Below, one piece after another: positions 37,101-41,560 of a stretch of DNA of 64,000 nucleotides. Source of the DNA: Antedon mediterranea (taxonomy: Eukaryota > Echinodermata > Crinoidea > Comatulida > Antedonidae); assembly GCF_964355755.1 (NCBI RefSeq), contig NC_092678.1:18944922-19008921 (forward strand), in the 5' to 3' direction. The position numbers and the translations under genes were made by a program. Each line of letters begins with the position of its first letter. The first letter of the stretch is position 1. The notes below the pieces were generated by a model. That model saw only the letters and a program-made list of their open reading frames with translations. It did no database searches and was not told where the DNA came from.

Positions 37101-38289
37101 GAGCTTATGATGGCGCTAGTTACAATCAGTTACGCATGATTAAATACTGATAAATGACGTAATGACTCAACAACTACACAGCTGTTTGATTCGAAAATTT
37201 ATTTTGAGCACGGTCAGAAATATAATATAATTTACGTTAGAAAATAAATTTAGTGACGTGTTGTTGTTTAATCACGATATCTTCTTTTCTTAAATCTGAT
37301 ATAATTTATAGCCTAGAACTAATTTAATGTATCCTTAACAATTGTTTTCAGGAATTCCTTTGATAATTGTTGCTGTTTGTCTTGGAATTAATGCTGATGA
37401 CTACGCGGCTGAAGATTAGTAAGTAACAGATCAGTTTCAAAGCGTTTGTTGATAAAGTTATAAATTAAGCATTTAAAAACTGAGAGTAAAAAATAGCCTA
37501 GGTAGCTAAGAAAACCGTGTTTTATATTGAGTATAAAGTCTATTTTTCTTCATGTATTTAAATGAAGGCGGAGGGGTTGACCCCTCTCTTGATTTTAATA
37601 TGTATCTTCTGTAAACTATTTTCAACGTCGTATTGTCCTAATTATTTGTAACTATTTCGTAAAAACTATATAAAATACCATGGATTAAGGAATAACAAAC
37701 TGAAACTTATCCAAAGCTTGTTGTTTTTTTCAAGAAAATAAATAATGTATTTTTATGGTAAGATAAAAGACATCGTCTGGTCATATTTTTAAAATTATTC
37801 CTTTTTTTCAGTTGTTTTATTTCTTCAGGGAATATTCGGAACTTTGGCTTCATTTTGATCATTGGTGTTCTTATGATGTTCAATTACGTGGTGTTCATTT
37901 TAGTAATGCGTACTTTGATTTGCCGACGAAAGATTGGCAACAAAGTTGAGAAAAAAGAGGAAGTGATTAAACACCTCCAGAATGCTTTCGCAGTTTCTGT
38001 CCTTCTAGGCCTAACATGGGTGTTTGGATTCCTTGCAATTAATGAAGATTCGATCTCTCGCGACGTGTTTCAGTGGCTGTTCTCTCTGTTTAACTCACTG
38101 CAAGGGCTCTTTATTTTCCTTTTCTTCTGCGTACGCCAGAAAGATATTCGCGACGCGTGGAAGTCATGCTACAAAGAAAGTGACAACAGCAAGAAATCGA
38201 AGGTTAAAAATGGTATGAGCACAGGCAGCAACAATGTCAAAAATGAAAGCGTTGAAATGACATGTGGAGATACTAAACTTAGTATTTAA
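3973..38289 (+). CDS. Gene 1: giant adhesion GPCR with MAM/CUB/LDLa array (multi-exon)
   Basis: The model joins 43 exons into 9,135 nt (3,044 codons plus TAA at 38287-38289), provided the in-frame TAG at 23629-23631 is disregarded. Order: signal peptide, MAM-CUB-LDLa, MAM-CUB-LDLa, MAM, MAM-CUB-LDLa, MAM-CUB, HYR, X1, EGF, LDLa, X2, Ig, Y, Ig, SEA, hormone-receptor-like module, GAIN, GPS, 7TM, tail. Every intron has GT/AG ends and extracellular modules are almost all phase 1-1 cassettes, so the frame closes exactly. GPS (HL/T) and 7TM motifs (LLGLTWVFG, SLQGLFIFLF) place it in the adhesion GPCR family; it should be a self-cleaving plasma-membrane receptor. The ligand is unknown. The alternative is a secreted product ending at the TAG, or two transcription units. 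Introns not listed separately hold only AT-rich sequence that I do not recognise. Confidence 0.85.
4102..4170 (+). other. Possible small Cys-rich exon in intron 1
   Basis: A 69-nt stretch with an acceptor-like TTTGTAG before it stays open in phase 1 to 1, so it could be inserted between signal peptide and first MAM without breaking frame. It would encode about 23 residues with several Cys (QCLQKF, LTCCKG, KSCG). The donor GTTTTA is poor and no known domain is matched, so it is not counted in the gene model. Confidence 0.2.
4900..5000. repeat. Interspersed repeat B (copy in intron 1)
   Basis: GACTTTATGTGACAAAAAATGTGATGTGCCCATATATGGACATGATAATGTCATATCAC recurs in similar form at about 41400-41520, including CCATATATGGACATGAT and GATGTCATA. 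Both copies are non-coding. Confidence 0.6.
5191..5345. repeat. Tandem repeat of about 91 bp with AAGCGTTTAGTT core
   Basis: AGTTTCTGTACAATCAAACA, GGCCAAACGAAATTTATTCAAGCG and AAGCGTTTAGTT recur twice or more between 5191 and 5345. At 5440-5490 there is also a short TACTTGTTAACAATTAACA tandem. All lie in intron 1. Confidence 0.7.
5554..6340 (+). CDS. Gene 1 MAM module 1 (exons 5554-5679, 6017-6340)
   Basis: Two exons encode about 150 residues (20-169). The first has the MAM start signature CSFDVDFCGWDPYP; the second has GDFYAF, DFCVKFNYYLSD and RLRFSGET, ending in SRGSCE. This C-F-x3-x-C-G-W start, the buried Cys in the FCVKF strand and the last Cys fit the MAM fold used for cell-cell adhesion and dimerisation. 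Both exons begin and end in phase 1. The intron carries a 5S-derived retroposon. It differs from the other MAM copies by CSFDVDF in place of CNFDVDM. Confidence 0.8.
5705..5965 (+). mobile_element. 5S rRNA-headed SINE (SINE3-like) in MAM intron
   Basis: About 5711-5832 closely resembles the 3' two thirds of eukaryotic 5S rRNA: TTCTCGTCAGATTACCGAAG, GTTAAGTAACGTTGGGCCCGG and TGAATGGGAGACCG cover the internal control region (A box, intermediate element, C box). The 5' third is degenerate. Downstream at about 5891-5962 lies a GC-rich stretch (TTTGGATGGGACGTAAAG, GTCCCGTGTACAT, GTGCACGTTAA) that, from memory, resembles a conserved SINE central domain seen across marine invertebrates. A 5S head plus such a body indicates a SINE3-type retroposon rather than a functional 5S gene. 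Confidence 0.6.
6951..7289 (+). CDS. Gene 1 CUB module 1
   Basis: A single phase 1-1 exon of 339 nt (residues 170-282) encodes a CUB domain: DCVKNIYLTTSEAINITSP, SPYYPENN, CEWIVESP, GILLTFYDFEL, the CCDF pair, FYTG, and a closing SNYNGVNRGFSLEL strand. The four CUB cysteines are present. NIT sites give likely N-glycosylation. It follows MAM 1 and precedes LDLa 1, establishing the cassette order. Confidence 0.85.
7419..7541 (+). CDS. Gene 1 LDLa module 1
   Basis: This 123-nt phase 1-1 exon encodes a 41-residue LDL-receptor class A repeat with six Cys and the calcium-binding signature CDGTDDCGDFSDE. Acceptor TTCTTTAG and donor GTAAGT are strong. It closes cassette 1. Confidence 0.85.
8630..9445 (+). 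CDS. Gene 1 MAM module 2 (exons 8630-8752, 9113-9445)
   Basis: The second MAM (residues 324-475) has CNFDVDMCGWDPYPNS in the first exon and DFCVKFNYYLSDTNDRIEIE, FYFTSTEWKLG and INRLRFYGRT in the second. Exon phases match MAM 1. The second exon is nearly identical to that of MAM 5 over a long stretch, so one was copied from the other recently. Confidence 0.8.
9885..10030 (+). repeat. Imperfect (TTA/TGC) trinucleotide microsatellite
   Basis: An intron stretch before CUB 2 consists mostly of TTA, TTG and CTG triplets. It remains open in frame with the CUB exon and translates as a Tyr/Cys/Ala/Val-rich string, but it lies before the polypyrimidine tract and acceptor at 10101, so it is not coding. 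Confidence 0.65.
10102..10437 (+). CDS. Gene 1 CUB module 2
   Basis: A 336-nt phase 1-1 exon (residues 476-587) encodes a CUB domain with SPYYPENHNNQYCEWIVESP, FELQSCCDFVNITYVD and SNYNGINRGFAAKLEV. It is closely similar to CUB 1, 4 and 5; the conserved stretch NTGILLTFYDFEL is common to most copies. Confidence 0.85.
10563..10685 (+). CDS. Gene 1 LDLa module 2
   Basis: A 123-nt phase 1-1 exon encodes the second LDLa repeat, with six Cys and CDGTDNCGDLSDE. One acidic position is Asn instead of Asp (DN in place of DD), which may weaken calcium coordination compared with LDLa 1. Confidence 0.82.
10940..11240. repeat. Interspersed repeat A, intronic copy
   Basis: The stretch with TTGCCCCAAATAGAGG, GATCGTGGTATACACTGTC, AATAATACGAGGATG and CTCGAGTACAGCATCATAA is a diverged copy of sequence at about 1395-1690 in the 5' flank. 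Coding potential is absent; the class is not recognised. Confidence 0.7.
11577..12460 (+). CDS. Gene 1 MAM module 3 (exons 11577-11702, 12128-12460)
   Basis: The third MAM (residues 629-781) has CNFDVDMCGWDPYPNNG, then DFCVKFNYYLSDKTDFLYI, FYFTSTEWMLG and NRVRFHGRSYKNIVAISN. Both exons are phase 1-1. Unlike the others it is not followed by CUB or LDLa: the next exon is MAM 4 at 13709. The frame is still kept because all cassette exons share the same phase. Confidence 0.8.
12461..13708. other. Intron where CUB and LDLa of cassette 3 are missing
   Basis: No CUB or LDLa exon can be found in either strand here. From about 12525 the sequence instead resembles the intron that follows LDLa in cassette 1 (shared CAAAATACACT and neighbouring blocks), and 13160-13320 resembles 16420-16590 before MAM 5 (GCGCATTTTG, ATATTTTGA and AGGTCAAAT blocks). 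This is what a deletion from just after the MAM 3 donor to just after the former LDLa exon would leave. Confidence 0.6.
13709..14486 (+). CDS. Gene 1 MAM module 4 (exons 13709-13834, 14160-14486)
   Basis: The fourth MAM (residues 782-932) has CNFDVDMCGWDPNPFTG, then ADYYAFIQN, DFCVNFIYYLSEKRDYI, FYFTSTDWKQG and NRLRFSGETRNIVAINN. It is two codons shorter than MAM 2, 3 and 5 in the second exon. Phases are 1-1. Confidence 0.8.
15087..15422 (+). CDS. Gene 1 CUB module 4
   Basis: A 336-nt phase 1-1 exon (residues 933-1044) starting DCGKNMYLTTGDAINITSP, with YCEWIVESPQ, FDLQSCCDFVNI and SNYNGVNRGFAAEMKV. All CUB cysteines are present. It belongs to cassette 4 between MAM 4 and LDLa 4. Confidence 0.85.
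15558..15680 (+). CDS. Gene 1 LDLa module 4
   Basis: A 123-nt phase 1-1 exon with six Cys and the complete calcium motif CDGNDDCGDLSDE. The GTGAGT donor at 15681 is strong. Confidence 0.83.
15681..16726. other. Intron with GC-richer inserted DNA, unidentified
   Basis: About 15790-16450 is richer in G and C than its surroundings and carries short overlapping open frames on both strands (for example 16028-16243 +, 15973-16203 -) with no recognisable domain. The 3' part resembles the intron before MAM 4. I regard the GC-richer part as an unidentified repeat or insertion. Confidence 0.4.
16727..17577 (+). CDS. Gene 1 MAM module 5 (exons 16727-16852, 17245-17577)
   Basis: The fifth MAM (residues 1086-1238) has VTCNFDLDMCGWDPYPNSG, then DQYAFIQKSGSQS, DFCVNFNYYLSDTNDRIEIE, TSTPINRLRFYGRTYSNIVA. 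Phases are 1-1. It is followed, after a long intron holding a LINE fragment, by CUB 5. Confidence 0.8.
18390..20010 (-). pseudogene. Degenerate LINE reverse transcriptase in intron
   Basis: The minus strand at 18924-19226 encodes reverse-transcriptase palm motifs: FNIRYADETALL (normally YADD) followed by LKPNVKKTKLLV and FKHFKYLDS, as in LINE-type (RTE/Jockey/CR1 group) elements. Further downstream on the minus strand, 18505-18693 contains LLWSHYKRKRQ and GREEKERTSEETM, matching the usual C-terminal tail of such proteins; upstream (19680-19760 minus) there are traces of the finger region. Frameshifts and stops break the frame throughout. The copy is antisense to the host gene within the MAM 5-CUB 5 intron. 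Family assignment is approximate. Confidence 0.65.
20389..20709 (+). CDS. Gene 1 CUB module 5 (internally shortened)
   Basis: A 321-nt phase 1-1 exon (residues 1239-1345). Compared with CUB 2 it has lost about four codons: INITSPYYPENHNN has become INITTLENHNN, removing most of the SPYYP turn. The rest (CEWIVESPQ, SCCDFVNITYVD, EFYTGRHV) is intact. The donor GTCAGT at 20710 is weaker than in the other CUB exons, where the exon also continues for a few more residues. It joins in frame to HYR at 21691. Confidence 0.78.
20812..20862 (+). pseudogene. Decayed LDLa pseudoexon of cassette 5
   Basis: AATGTTCTGGATGAGGTGC and ACTGGTGTTTGCTT align with the first half of LDLa exons, but the acceptor (TTTAG in the others) reads TTGGT here, about 10 bp near the start are missing, and homology stops at about 20862. 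The second half with the acidic calcium motif is gone. CUB 5 therefore splices to HYR. Confidence 0.65.
20863..21690. other. Intron, inserted sequence of unknown class
   Basis: Directly after the LDLa remnant comes sequence unrelated to the other cassettes, with a minus-strand open stretch at 20791-21234 that runs through the LDLa remnant and matches no family I recognise. I do not call a gene here. The junction at about 20862 may mark an insertion that destroyed the LDLa exon. Confidence 0.4.
21691..21930 (+). CDS. Gene 1 HYR domain
   Basis: A 240-nt phase 1-1 exon (residues 1346-1425) encodes a hyalin repeat: DDVSPDVVCPLNITT, VSVSWINPTVTDNVD, CTPPSGSSLKVGLTEITC and ATDISGNVGICSFFVHV. The PxxxxCP start, the TDN/S...SG...F.G.T.I.C.A.D..GN pattern and the FxVxV end are typical. 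HYR is an Ig-like adhesion fold common in echinoderm matrix and complement-like proteins. Confidence 0.88.
22453..23863 (+). CDS. Gene 1 domain X, copy 1, with in-frame stop (exons 22453-22607, 22989-23105, 23545-23863)
   Basis: Three exons (phases 1-0, 0-0, 0-1) encode about 196 residues of a Cys-containing domain that I do not recognise: ECDDLLQRLDNLT, CGELQQLNGF, LFSFRLTSSEA, NEITENGTLFVALLSSD, YLKDEKTFFE, CLSQYEQSCVTLTIRSFISD and CKDVCIDKYTEW. The third exon contains an in-frame TAG at 23629-23631 (codon 1545 of the model); the second copy has TCG (Ser) there. No frameshift accompanies it and splice sites look normal. Either the transcript is truncated, the X1 exons are skipped as a phase-neutral block, or the base is an error or polymorphism. 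Confidence 0.7.
24595..24738 (+). CDS. Gene 1 EGF-like module
   Basis: A 144-nt phase 1-1 exon (residues 1623-1670) with NPCRNGGIVV, DDFYCACPPGFRGPTC and a C-terminal GKI. The CxNGG and CxCPPGFxGxxC patterns identify EGF; the spacer between the second and third Cys pairs is a little long. Confidence 0.78.
25456..25575 (+). CDS. Gene 1 LDLa module before X2
   Basis: A 120-nt phase 1-1 exon (residues 1671-1710) reading KCGHNEFNCESGECI, then KMCDNVPYDCADNSDEPDEC: a complete LDLa repeat with calcium motif. It is divergent from the cassette LDLa copies, so it is of separate origin. Confidence 0.85.
25800..27491 (+). CDS. Gene 1 domain X, copy 2 (exons 25800-25945, 26693-26809, 27176-27491)
   Basis: The second copy of domain X (residues 1711-1903) uses the same three-exon layout as copy 1 (146/117/316 nt against 155/117/319). 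It is open throughout: GCDDLLQLLDNMTATCGEL, NEIAEDGTLFVALLSSD, YLKDDETFFEKTLTDLHNF and CLSQYEQSCVTLTIRSFISD. The third exons are highly similar, so duplication was fairly recent. Function unknown; at least six conserved Cys suggest an extracellular disulfide fold. Confidence 0.72.
27754..29027 (+). CDS. Gene 1 Ig-like domain 1 (exons 27754-27949, 28960-29027)
   Basis: Residues 1904-1991 form an Ig domain split by an intron at a phase-2 site: APIIRSVSSSMNI, VTLYCVSSG, IVQWGKF, then YACRVWNIAG after the splice. The Cys in strand B, Trp in strand C and YxC in strand F are present. The donor is GTAGGC, part of a TAGGCCTA copy, and the intron holds a repeat with terminal inverted repeats. Confidence 0.75.
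28089..28894. mobile_element. 806-bp nonautonomous element with GTCT-rich direct repeats
   Basis: The ends are short inverted repeats AGTCGCGTG (28089-28097) and CACGCGACT (28886-28894). Just inside, two direct repeats (about 28108-28213 and 28781-28878) share TATAGTTCACTATGTCGGTC, a (GTCT/GTCG)n run, and GGTCCGGTATCACTATGC. The core has no usable open frame. A fragment of the same family (CACTATGTCGGTCGGTCGG) lies at 42226-42255. Class not known; it sits between the two halves of the Ig domain. Confidence 0.6.
29471..30070 (+). CDS. Gene 1 domain Y, unrecognised 200-residue region
   Basis: One 600-nt phase 1-1 exon (residues 1992-2191) between two Ig domains. It starts DASCTVNHASMRDSAKSK, has many predicted beta strands (YVIISIEFTML, GVAVYFQTFNGIIIS), several Asn-glycosylation sites (NST, NES, NSS) and a Cys-rich end (VTCKNDSPECLLFLSE, AGCSQTD, LEICVGEF). 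I do not recognise the family; a beta-sandwich extracellular domain is a guess. Acceptor CTTTTAG and donor GTATAG fit. Confidence 0.65.
30370..30621 (+). CDS. Gene 1 Ig-like domain 2
   Basis: A 252-nt phase 1-1 exon (residues 2192-2275) with DPRVVRNPKSRAVDIG, MLECIIEN, YEWYKNGDRIPN and QGDYTCFGSRS. The Cys-Trp-Cys framework of an I-set-like Ig domain is complete. Confidence 0.85.
30791..31500 (+). CDS. Gene 1 SEA domain (exons 30791-30900, 31308-31500)
   Basis: Residues 2276-2376. The first exon reads STFRVNVTFNILFNEDYTN and FNNFTNEFQKS; the second FVMSLKSGSVITVMDLYI and a long amphipathic end. The length, F...L...Y.N..S..F..F...F pattern and the GSVxxxxDLYI strand fit SEA, common just outside the GAIN region in aGPCRs. 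The usual autoproteolytic GSVVV-like turn is GSVITV here; cleavage is uncertain. Confidence 0.65.
31758..32168 (+). CDS. Gene 1 hormone-receptor-like Cys/Trp module (exons 31758-31871, 32056-32168)
   Basis: Residues 2377-2452: CIGEDLIIDGTLYSFPD, SIQDCLLYSHE, then PLATRHCDG, EWDNVIITDCDIKN. The C...C...R.C...W...C layout resembles the HRM/stem module before the GAIN domain in many aGPCRs. Gene 2 has the same two-exon module with the same lengths and phases (114 and 113 nt here; 114 and 119 nt there). Confidence 0.62.
32272..33415 (+). CDS. Gene 1 GAIN domain (exons 32272-32418, 32858-33415)
   Basis: Residues 2453-2687. The first exon is the helical subdomain A start (IEVTEDNVFVIADALAEF, ESVANILEDIVNL); the second continues it (VVEVVDNIIHSG, TASSFVTSLERQL) and enters the beta subdomain (VGVVTLAVSPD, IILPHEIALL, RLYFTVYQNSSLFIS, QVISASIEAVMVDG, PIKLAFLPRH). 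All junctions are phase 0. The domain folds onto the GPS strand and supports autoproteolysis. Most of the second exon is repeated at 33633-34142. Confidence 0.85.
32910..34351 (+). repeat. 723-bp tandem duplication across GAIN exon and intron
   Basis: The block 32910-33628 recurs as 33633-34351 with an offset of 723 bp. I see no mismatch over about 719 bp, including the donor and the intron after the exon. The second copy lacks the exon's first 53 bp and its acceptor; using the nearest AG (33622-33623) would put it out of frame. It is therefore either a very young duplication with a dead second exon or a local assembly duplication. Confidence 0.9.
34504..34659 (+). CDS. Gene 1 GPS motif
   Basis: A 156-nt phase 0-0 exon (residues 2688-2739): NTECVFWDFSLDDGVGDW, SSEGCELNE and VVCLCAHLTNFAILV. 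The four Cys and paired Trp of the GPS are present. Cleavage is expected between Leu and Thr of HLT, exposing TNFAILV as the tethered agonist. Confidence 0.93.
34830..35090 (+). mobile_element. Probable SINE / LINE-tailed retroposon
   Basis: GTGGGTTCGATTGG (about 34923) resembles a tRNA-type B box, and the 3' end GCGCCTTGAGCACTTTAGTG, TGTGCGCTGTATAAATC followed by (TTA)n matches a tail often shared by marine-invertebrate LINEs and SINEs. It lies in the GPS-TM1 intron on the sense strand. Confidence 0.5.
35873..38289 (+). CDS. Gene 1 7TM core and tail (exons 35873-35982, 36373-36635, 37352-37418, 37812-38289)
   Basis: Residues 2740-3044. TM1 is LIGCIVSVVSLVATIATYLY; the second exon holds TM2-TM3 with ILINLSLSLLLLYLVFAIGI and FWMTIEAVNMYLMFVKV; the third TM4 (IPLIIVAVCLGIN); the last TM5-TM7 with LLGLTWVFGFLAI and LFNSLQGLFIFLFFCV. 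Conserved Cys (GCIAV before TM3 and YCFIS in ECL2) are present. The tail is short, Lys/Ser-rich, and ends KLSI, which could be a class II PDZ ligand. Exon phases (0-2, 2-1, 1-2, 2-stop) equal those of gene 2. Confidence 0.93.
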
Positions 38290-38635
38290 GTCAAATCAAA
38301 TTTGCATAGGCCTACATAAATATAGTTTGGTTGTATACTGCTACAATATATACTTACTCGATTGTACCTTCCTATTAGGCCCATATTCATAGTTTATAGT
38401 TCATTTTATTTGTCAAAAAAGAAATTCATGTTGACATACAATTGATCTAAATTAGTTGAAGGTTAGTAATACGTCAGAAAATGAATATTTGAAAAATACA
38501 ACAGAGCTTCAATTTCAATTTATTTTCCACATACAACTACTAGTAAATGGAGGATGTATATTTTAAGATCTGTACAGAGCATAGATCTTTAAGCTAATTA
38601 GCAACCTTAGACAATAATATATGTTTATATTGGAA

Positions 38636-38668
38636 AATAAAAACTGAAACTGAAACTGAATAATAATA
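38636..38668 (+). other. Possible poly(A) signal / retroposon tail
   Basis: AATAAA occurs at 38636-38641, 350 bp after the gene 1 stop, immediately before CTGAAACTGAAACTGAA and an AT-rich stretch. It may serve as the poly(A) site, but (CTGAAA)n also looks like the tail of a retroposon inserted in the 3' region. Confidence 0.3.
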
Positions 38669-39587
38669 ATTACAATAAACATAAAAGCAGTTTATAAGTA
38701 AATAAGTAAAAGTAAAAAAAAAAATAAGGCAGTATACAAAAAAAATTTAAAAATGATTAATAAATAATAAATAAGCAGTTAAACCTATGACAAACTTTAC
38801 ATTTGACTTACAATACAATTTGTCATAATATATTTTTTAACATTTTAATCGTTTTAACTCGATTGAATCATGTCTGATTGAGTGAATATAAGATAGTTTT
38901 TATTATACAGTTTATATAACCTGGAAATAGCATTGCTATTAGTATTTGGAATAACCAGACGCACTGTAACAAAAATGTAAACATATAAAGTAAAAAAAAT
39001 ATGCAACCAGCACGGTCATATTTCGTGCATCTTTTTACATTAGTAAGGTAAAATTGCGCCTTATCTTATCTCAAAATTTACACCACATGTTGTGTAAATT
39101 GTAAAGTCTGAACAGCACATCGATTTACCTGACCTGACCTAGGTTGGTCTTCGATATCGTCGCAAATCGAATTCCCTCTTTATGTCATTCATACCATAGT
39201 TCTTTCAAAATTTGAGCATATACTCAGATATTATAATATTTTTTTTTAAGTTGCAAATATATACCATAGCCAGTGAAAATTGTATACCCAGGCTAGATTA
39301 GCATATCACCCAGATAAAGTACAATCAACTCAGCCGTCATGTATTTGTCAGTGTTTTTTACTAGAGTATCTCATTAAATTTTATTACGTTTTATGAAATG
39401 TGTATGTTGATGTATTACGGTACATAACTGCATTAATCGGATCGGAATCCATGGCTTTGTCAGAGTGCATTTATAGTTTTTATTTTGTAACATTTCATGA
39501 GGGGTCCCCAACTTAAGTACAAAAAGAAATATCGCTACCGGGTATTGATCAAAGCGTTATAGTTTGAAAGTAGACATTCGCTACTCA

Positions 39588-39881
39588 CTTTGAAGACGTG
39601 GCCCGTATCCCATACGGGGTAATTTACTGTCCCAGGACGCGAGGCCCATTGTATACGTACGGGTTGACTTTTTGATCACTGAATTGTAATTTTTGAGCAT
39701 TTTACCTTTGACCTAGGTAAAAAATGCAATTTTTCGGAAGGTCAAAATATTTCCCATAACAATAAAATCAACAATTGCAGAAAGTTACAGTCATAAAAAT
39801 GTATTTTGCATTTTTCCTAAACCTATTAAAAATAATCTCATTTAGCCTCAGAGTTGAGGTGAGAACCTCGCGTCTTCAAAG
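39588..39881. mobile_element. MITE-like element with CTTTGAAGACG ends
   Basis: CTTTGAAGACG at 39588-39598 is matched by its reverse complement CGTCTTCAAAG at 39871-39881. The 294-bp interval has no open frame. No target-site duplication was confirmed. Confidence 0.45.
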
Positions 39882-40233
39882 GGTAAGCCACCTGAAAATA
39901 CTGATAATGCGTGCACCGGTCGAGAGTTCCATTTGAAAGTCTGGACCACTAAATCCAATTTTAGCTTTCGTAGAAATCTATTTATATATATATTTTTTGG
40001 AAGAATAATAAAACAAACTTTTAATAAATAAACGGTTACATTCAATCGAAAACCATTGACTTATAGACAATTTGACTTACGGAGTTTTTTGTTTTTTTGT
40101 TTTTCAAAGAAAAATATATTTGTTTTCGATCCAATTTTTGAATAACTATTAAATAACATGAAATTAACATTTTCAAATTATTTTGTTCAAGGTGCACTAT
40201 ATCTTTAAATACTAATTTTTATGTCCTTTTTAA

Positions 40234-40322
40234 ATGTTTGTTTTTGCTTGTTTGTTTGTTTTTATTAGTAATTTGTTTTGTTTGTTATTTGTTTGTTTTT
40301 TCTGCGAGGGGGGGGGGGGGGG
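40234..40322 (+). repeat. GTTT-rich tract ending in a 15-G run
   Basis: GTTT/TTTG repeats are followed by an uninterrupted run of 15 G (40308-40322), a potential G-quadruplex and a likely sequencing-length hotspot. Confidence 0.85.
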
Positions 40323-41389
40323 ATTCATGTATGCAAGACAAGAAACGTTGTTTCTTAAGCCGGTTTTCCAGTAGGCGAATGTGTTCGCCCGAATCAAAAG
40401 TGCGCGCATGCGTATTACACTTTTTATCTACTTTTTGTGACGTGAAAAATGCGCAACCAATCACAACTCAAGAATGTTCGATTCGCGATTTCTTCAGTAA
40501 TGGAAAATGTAAGACGTGGTCTGTAATAATGTTTAAATCAAATGTGTTATCACTATATGCCATTATTGAAATTAGTAAATGTTCTTAAAATAAAAGAACA
40601 AAACGGTGTCCAATAGGGTGTTTTTCCTTAAAGGTTCCCTAAATTGACCAAATCGTACCATCTCGGCATCATCATTATGACTTGCGTTCCTCCGCCTACC
40701 TATATCATCATGGGTGAAATTAAACTCAGGCGGAAGTGGTGTAGTCTTACCACATTGGTAGCTGACCTCTGTGTACCCATTTCAAAACACAGCAAGTCTC
40801 AATTTATGTCAGTTACCACCTTGAATTCAAGTAGAAGAGAGTTTTTTTTTAGCATACAGTCTACGGGCTAATTTGTTTAAGTATGGAAACGTATAATGCA
40901 TGTAAAAGTTACAACATTATAATCGGACTTTTTTTGGTAAGTATTGTTATTGTTCTTTTAGTTGTAATGTGTCGATTATTATAGCATATGGATAGAGATA
41001 CTTGTGAAGGTGAACACACAGCATTAAATACTGTAAAAACATAGGATAGGCCAATAGAATATGGGACGATGATTACAGTTTGAAATGTGATGAATACTGT
41101 ATTAATGATACAGTTACAGTACATCACACAACGGATGAGGTTGTATTTAAGATAGGTTGATACTGATCTATCTATTAACAATTATGCATTTCTATGTGTG
41201 AGATTGTATGCCTTGTTGTATGTTATGTTGAAGGTTTGGGTTTGGGTGCGTCAAGAAAATATCGTCGTATTATTTGGCATCGTGTCGCATCAGCAAGGCA
41301 TTTCACTTAACCTGTCCTTGACCCAGTCCTACCAAAACATTTTAATTTGTAAAATAAATGCTATTGAAATATCGTTTTAAGCTACGTTC

Positions 41390-41560
41390 GCACCAAGTCT
41401 GCATAAATCTCTGTCTACACTATCAAACTTTATATGAATGTGATGTACGTATCCATATATGGACATGATGATGTCATACCACTACCATATTTGGGCATAT
41501 CACTACCATATTTGTGGCCACATCACCATTTACATTTGTATTAGTAGCTAAGACTACGTA
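41390..41560. repeat. Interspersed repeat B, intergenic copy
   Basis: Shares CTACACTATCAAACTTTAT, TCCATATATGGACATGATGA and TGTCATACCAC with 4900-5000; it then contains a local repeat (TATCACTACCATATTTG). Non-coding. Confidence 0.6.

Noticed and set aside
40238-40588. 116-codon open frame in the intergenic region
   Set aside because: It reads through GTTT repeats and the G run; no domain.
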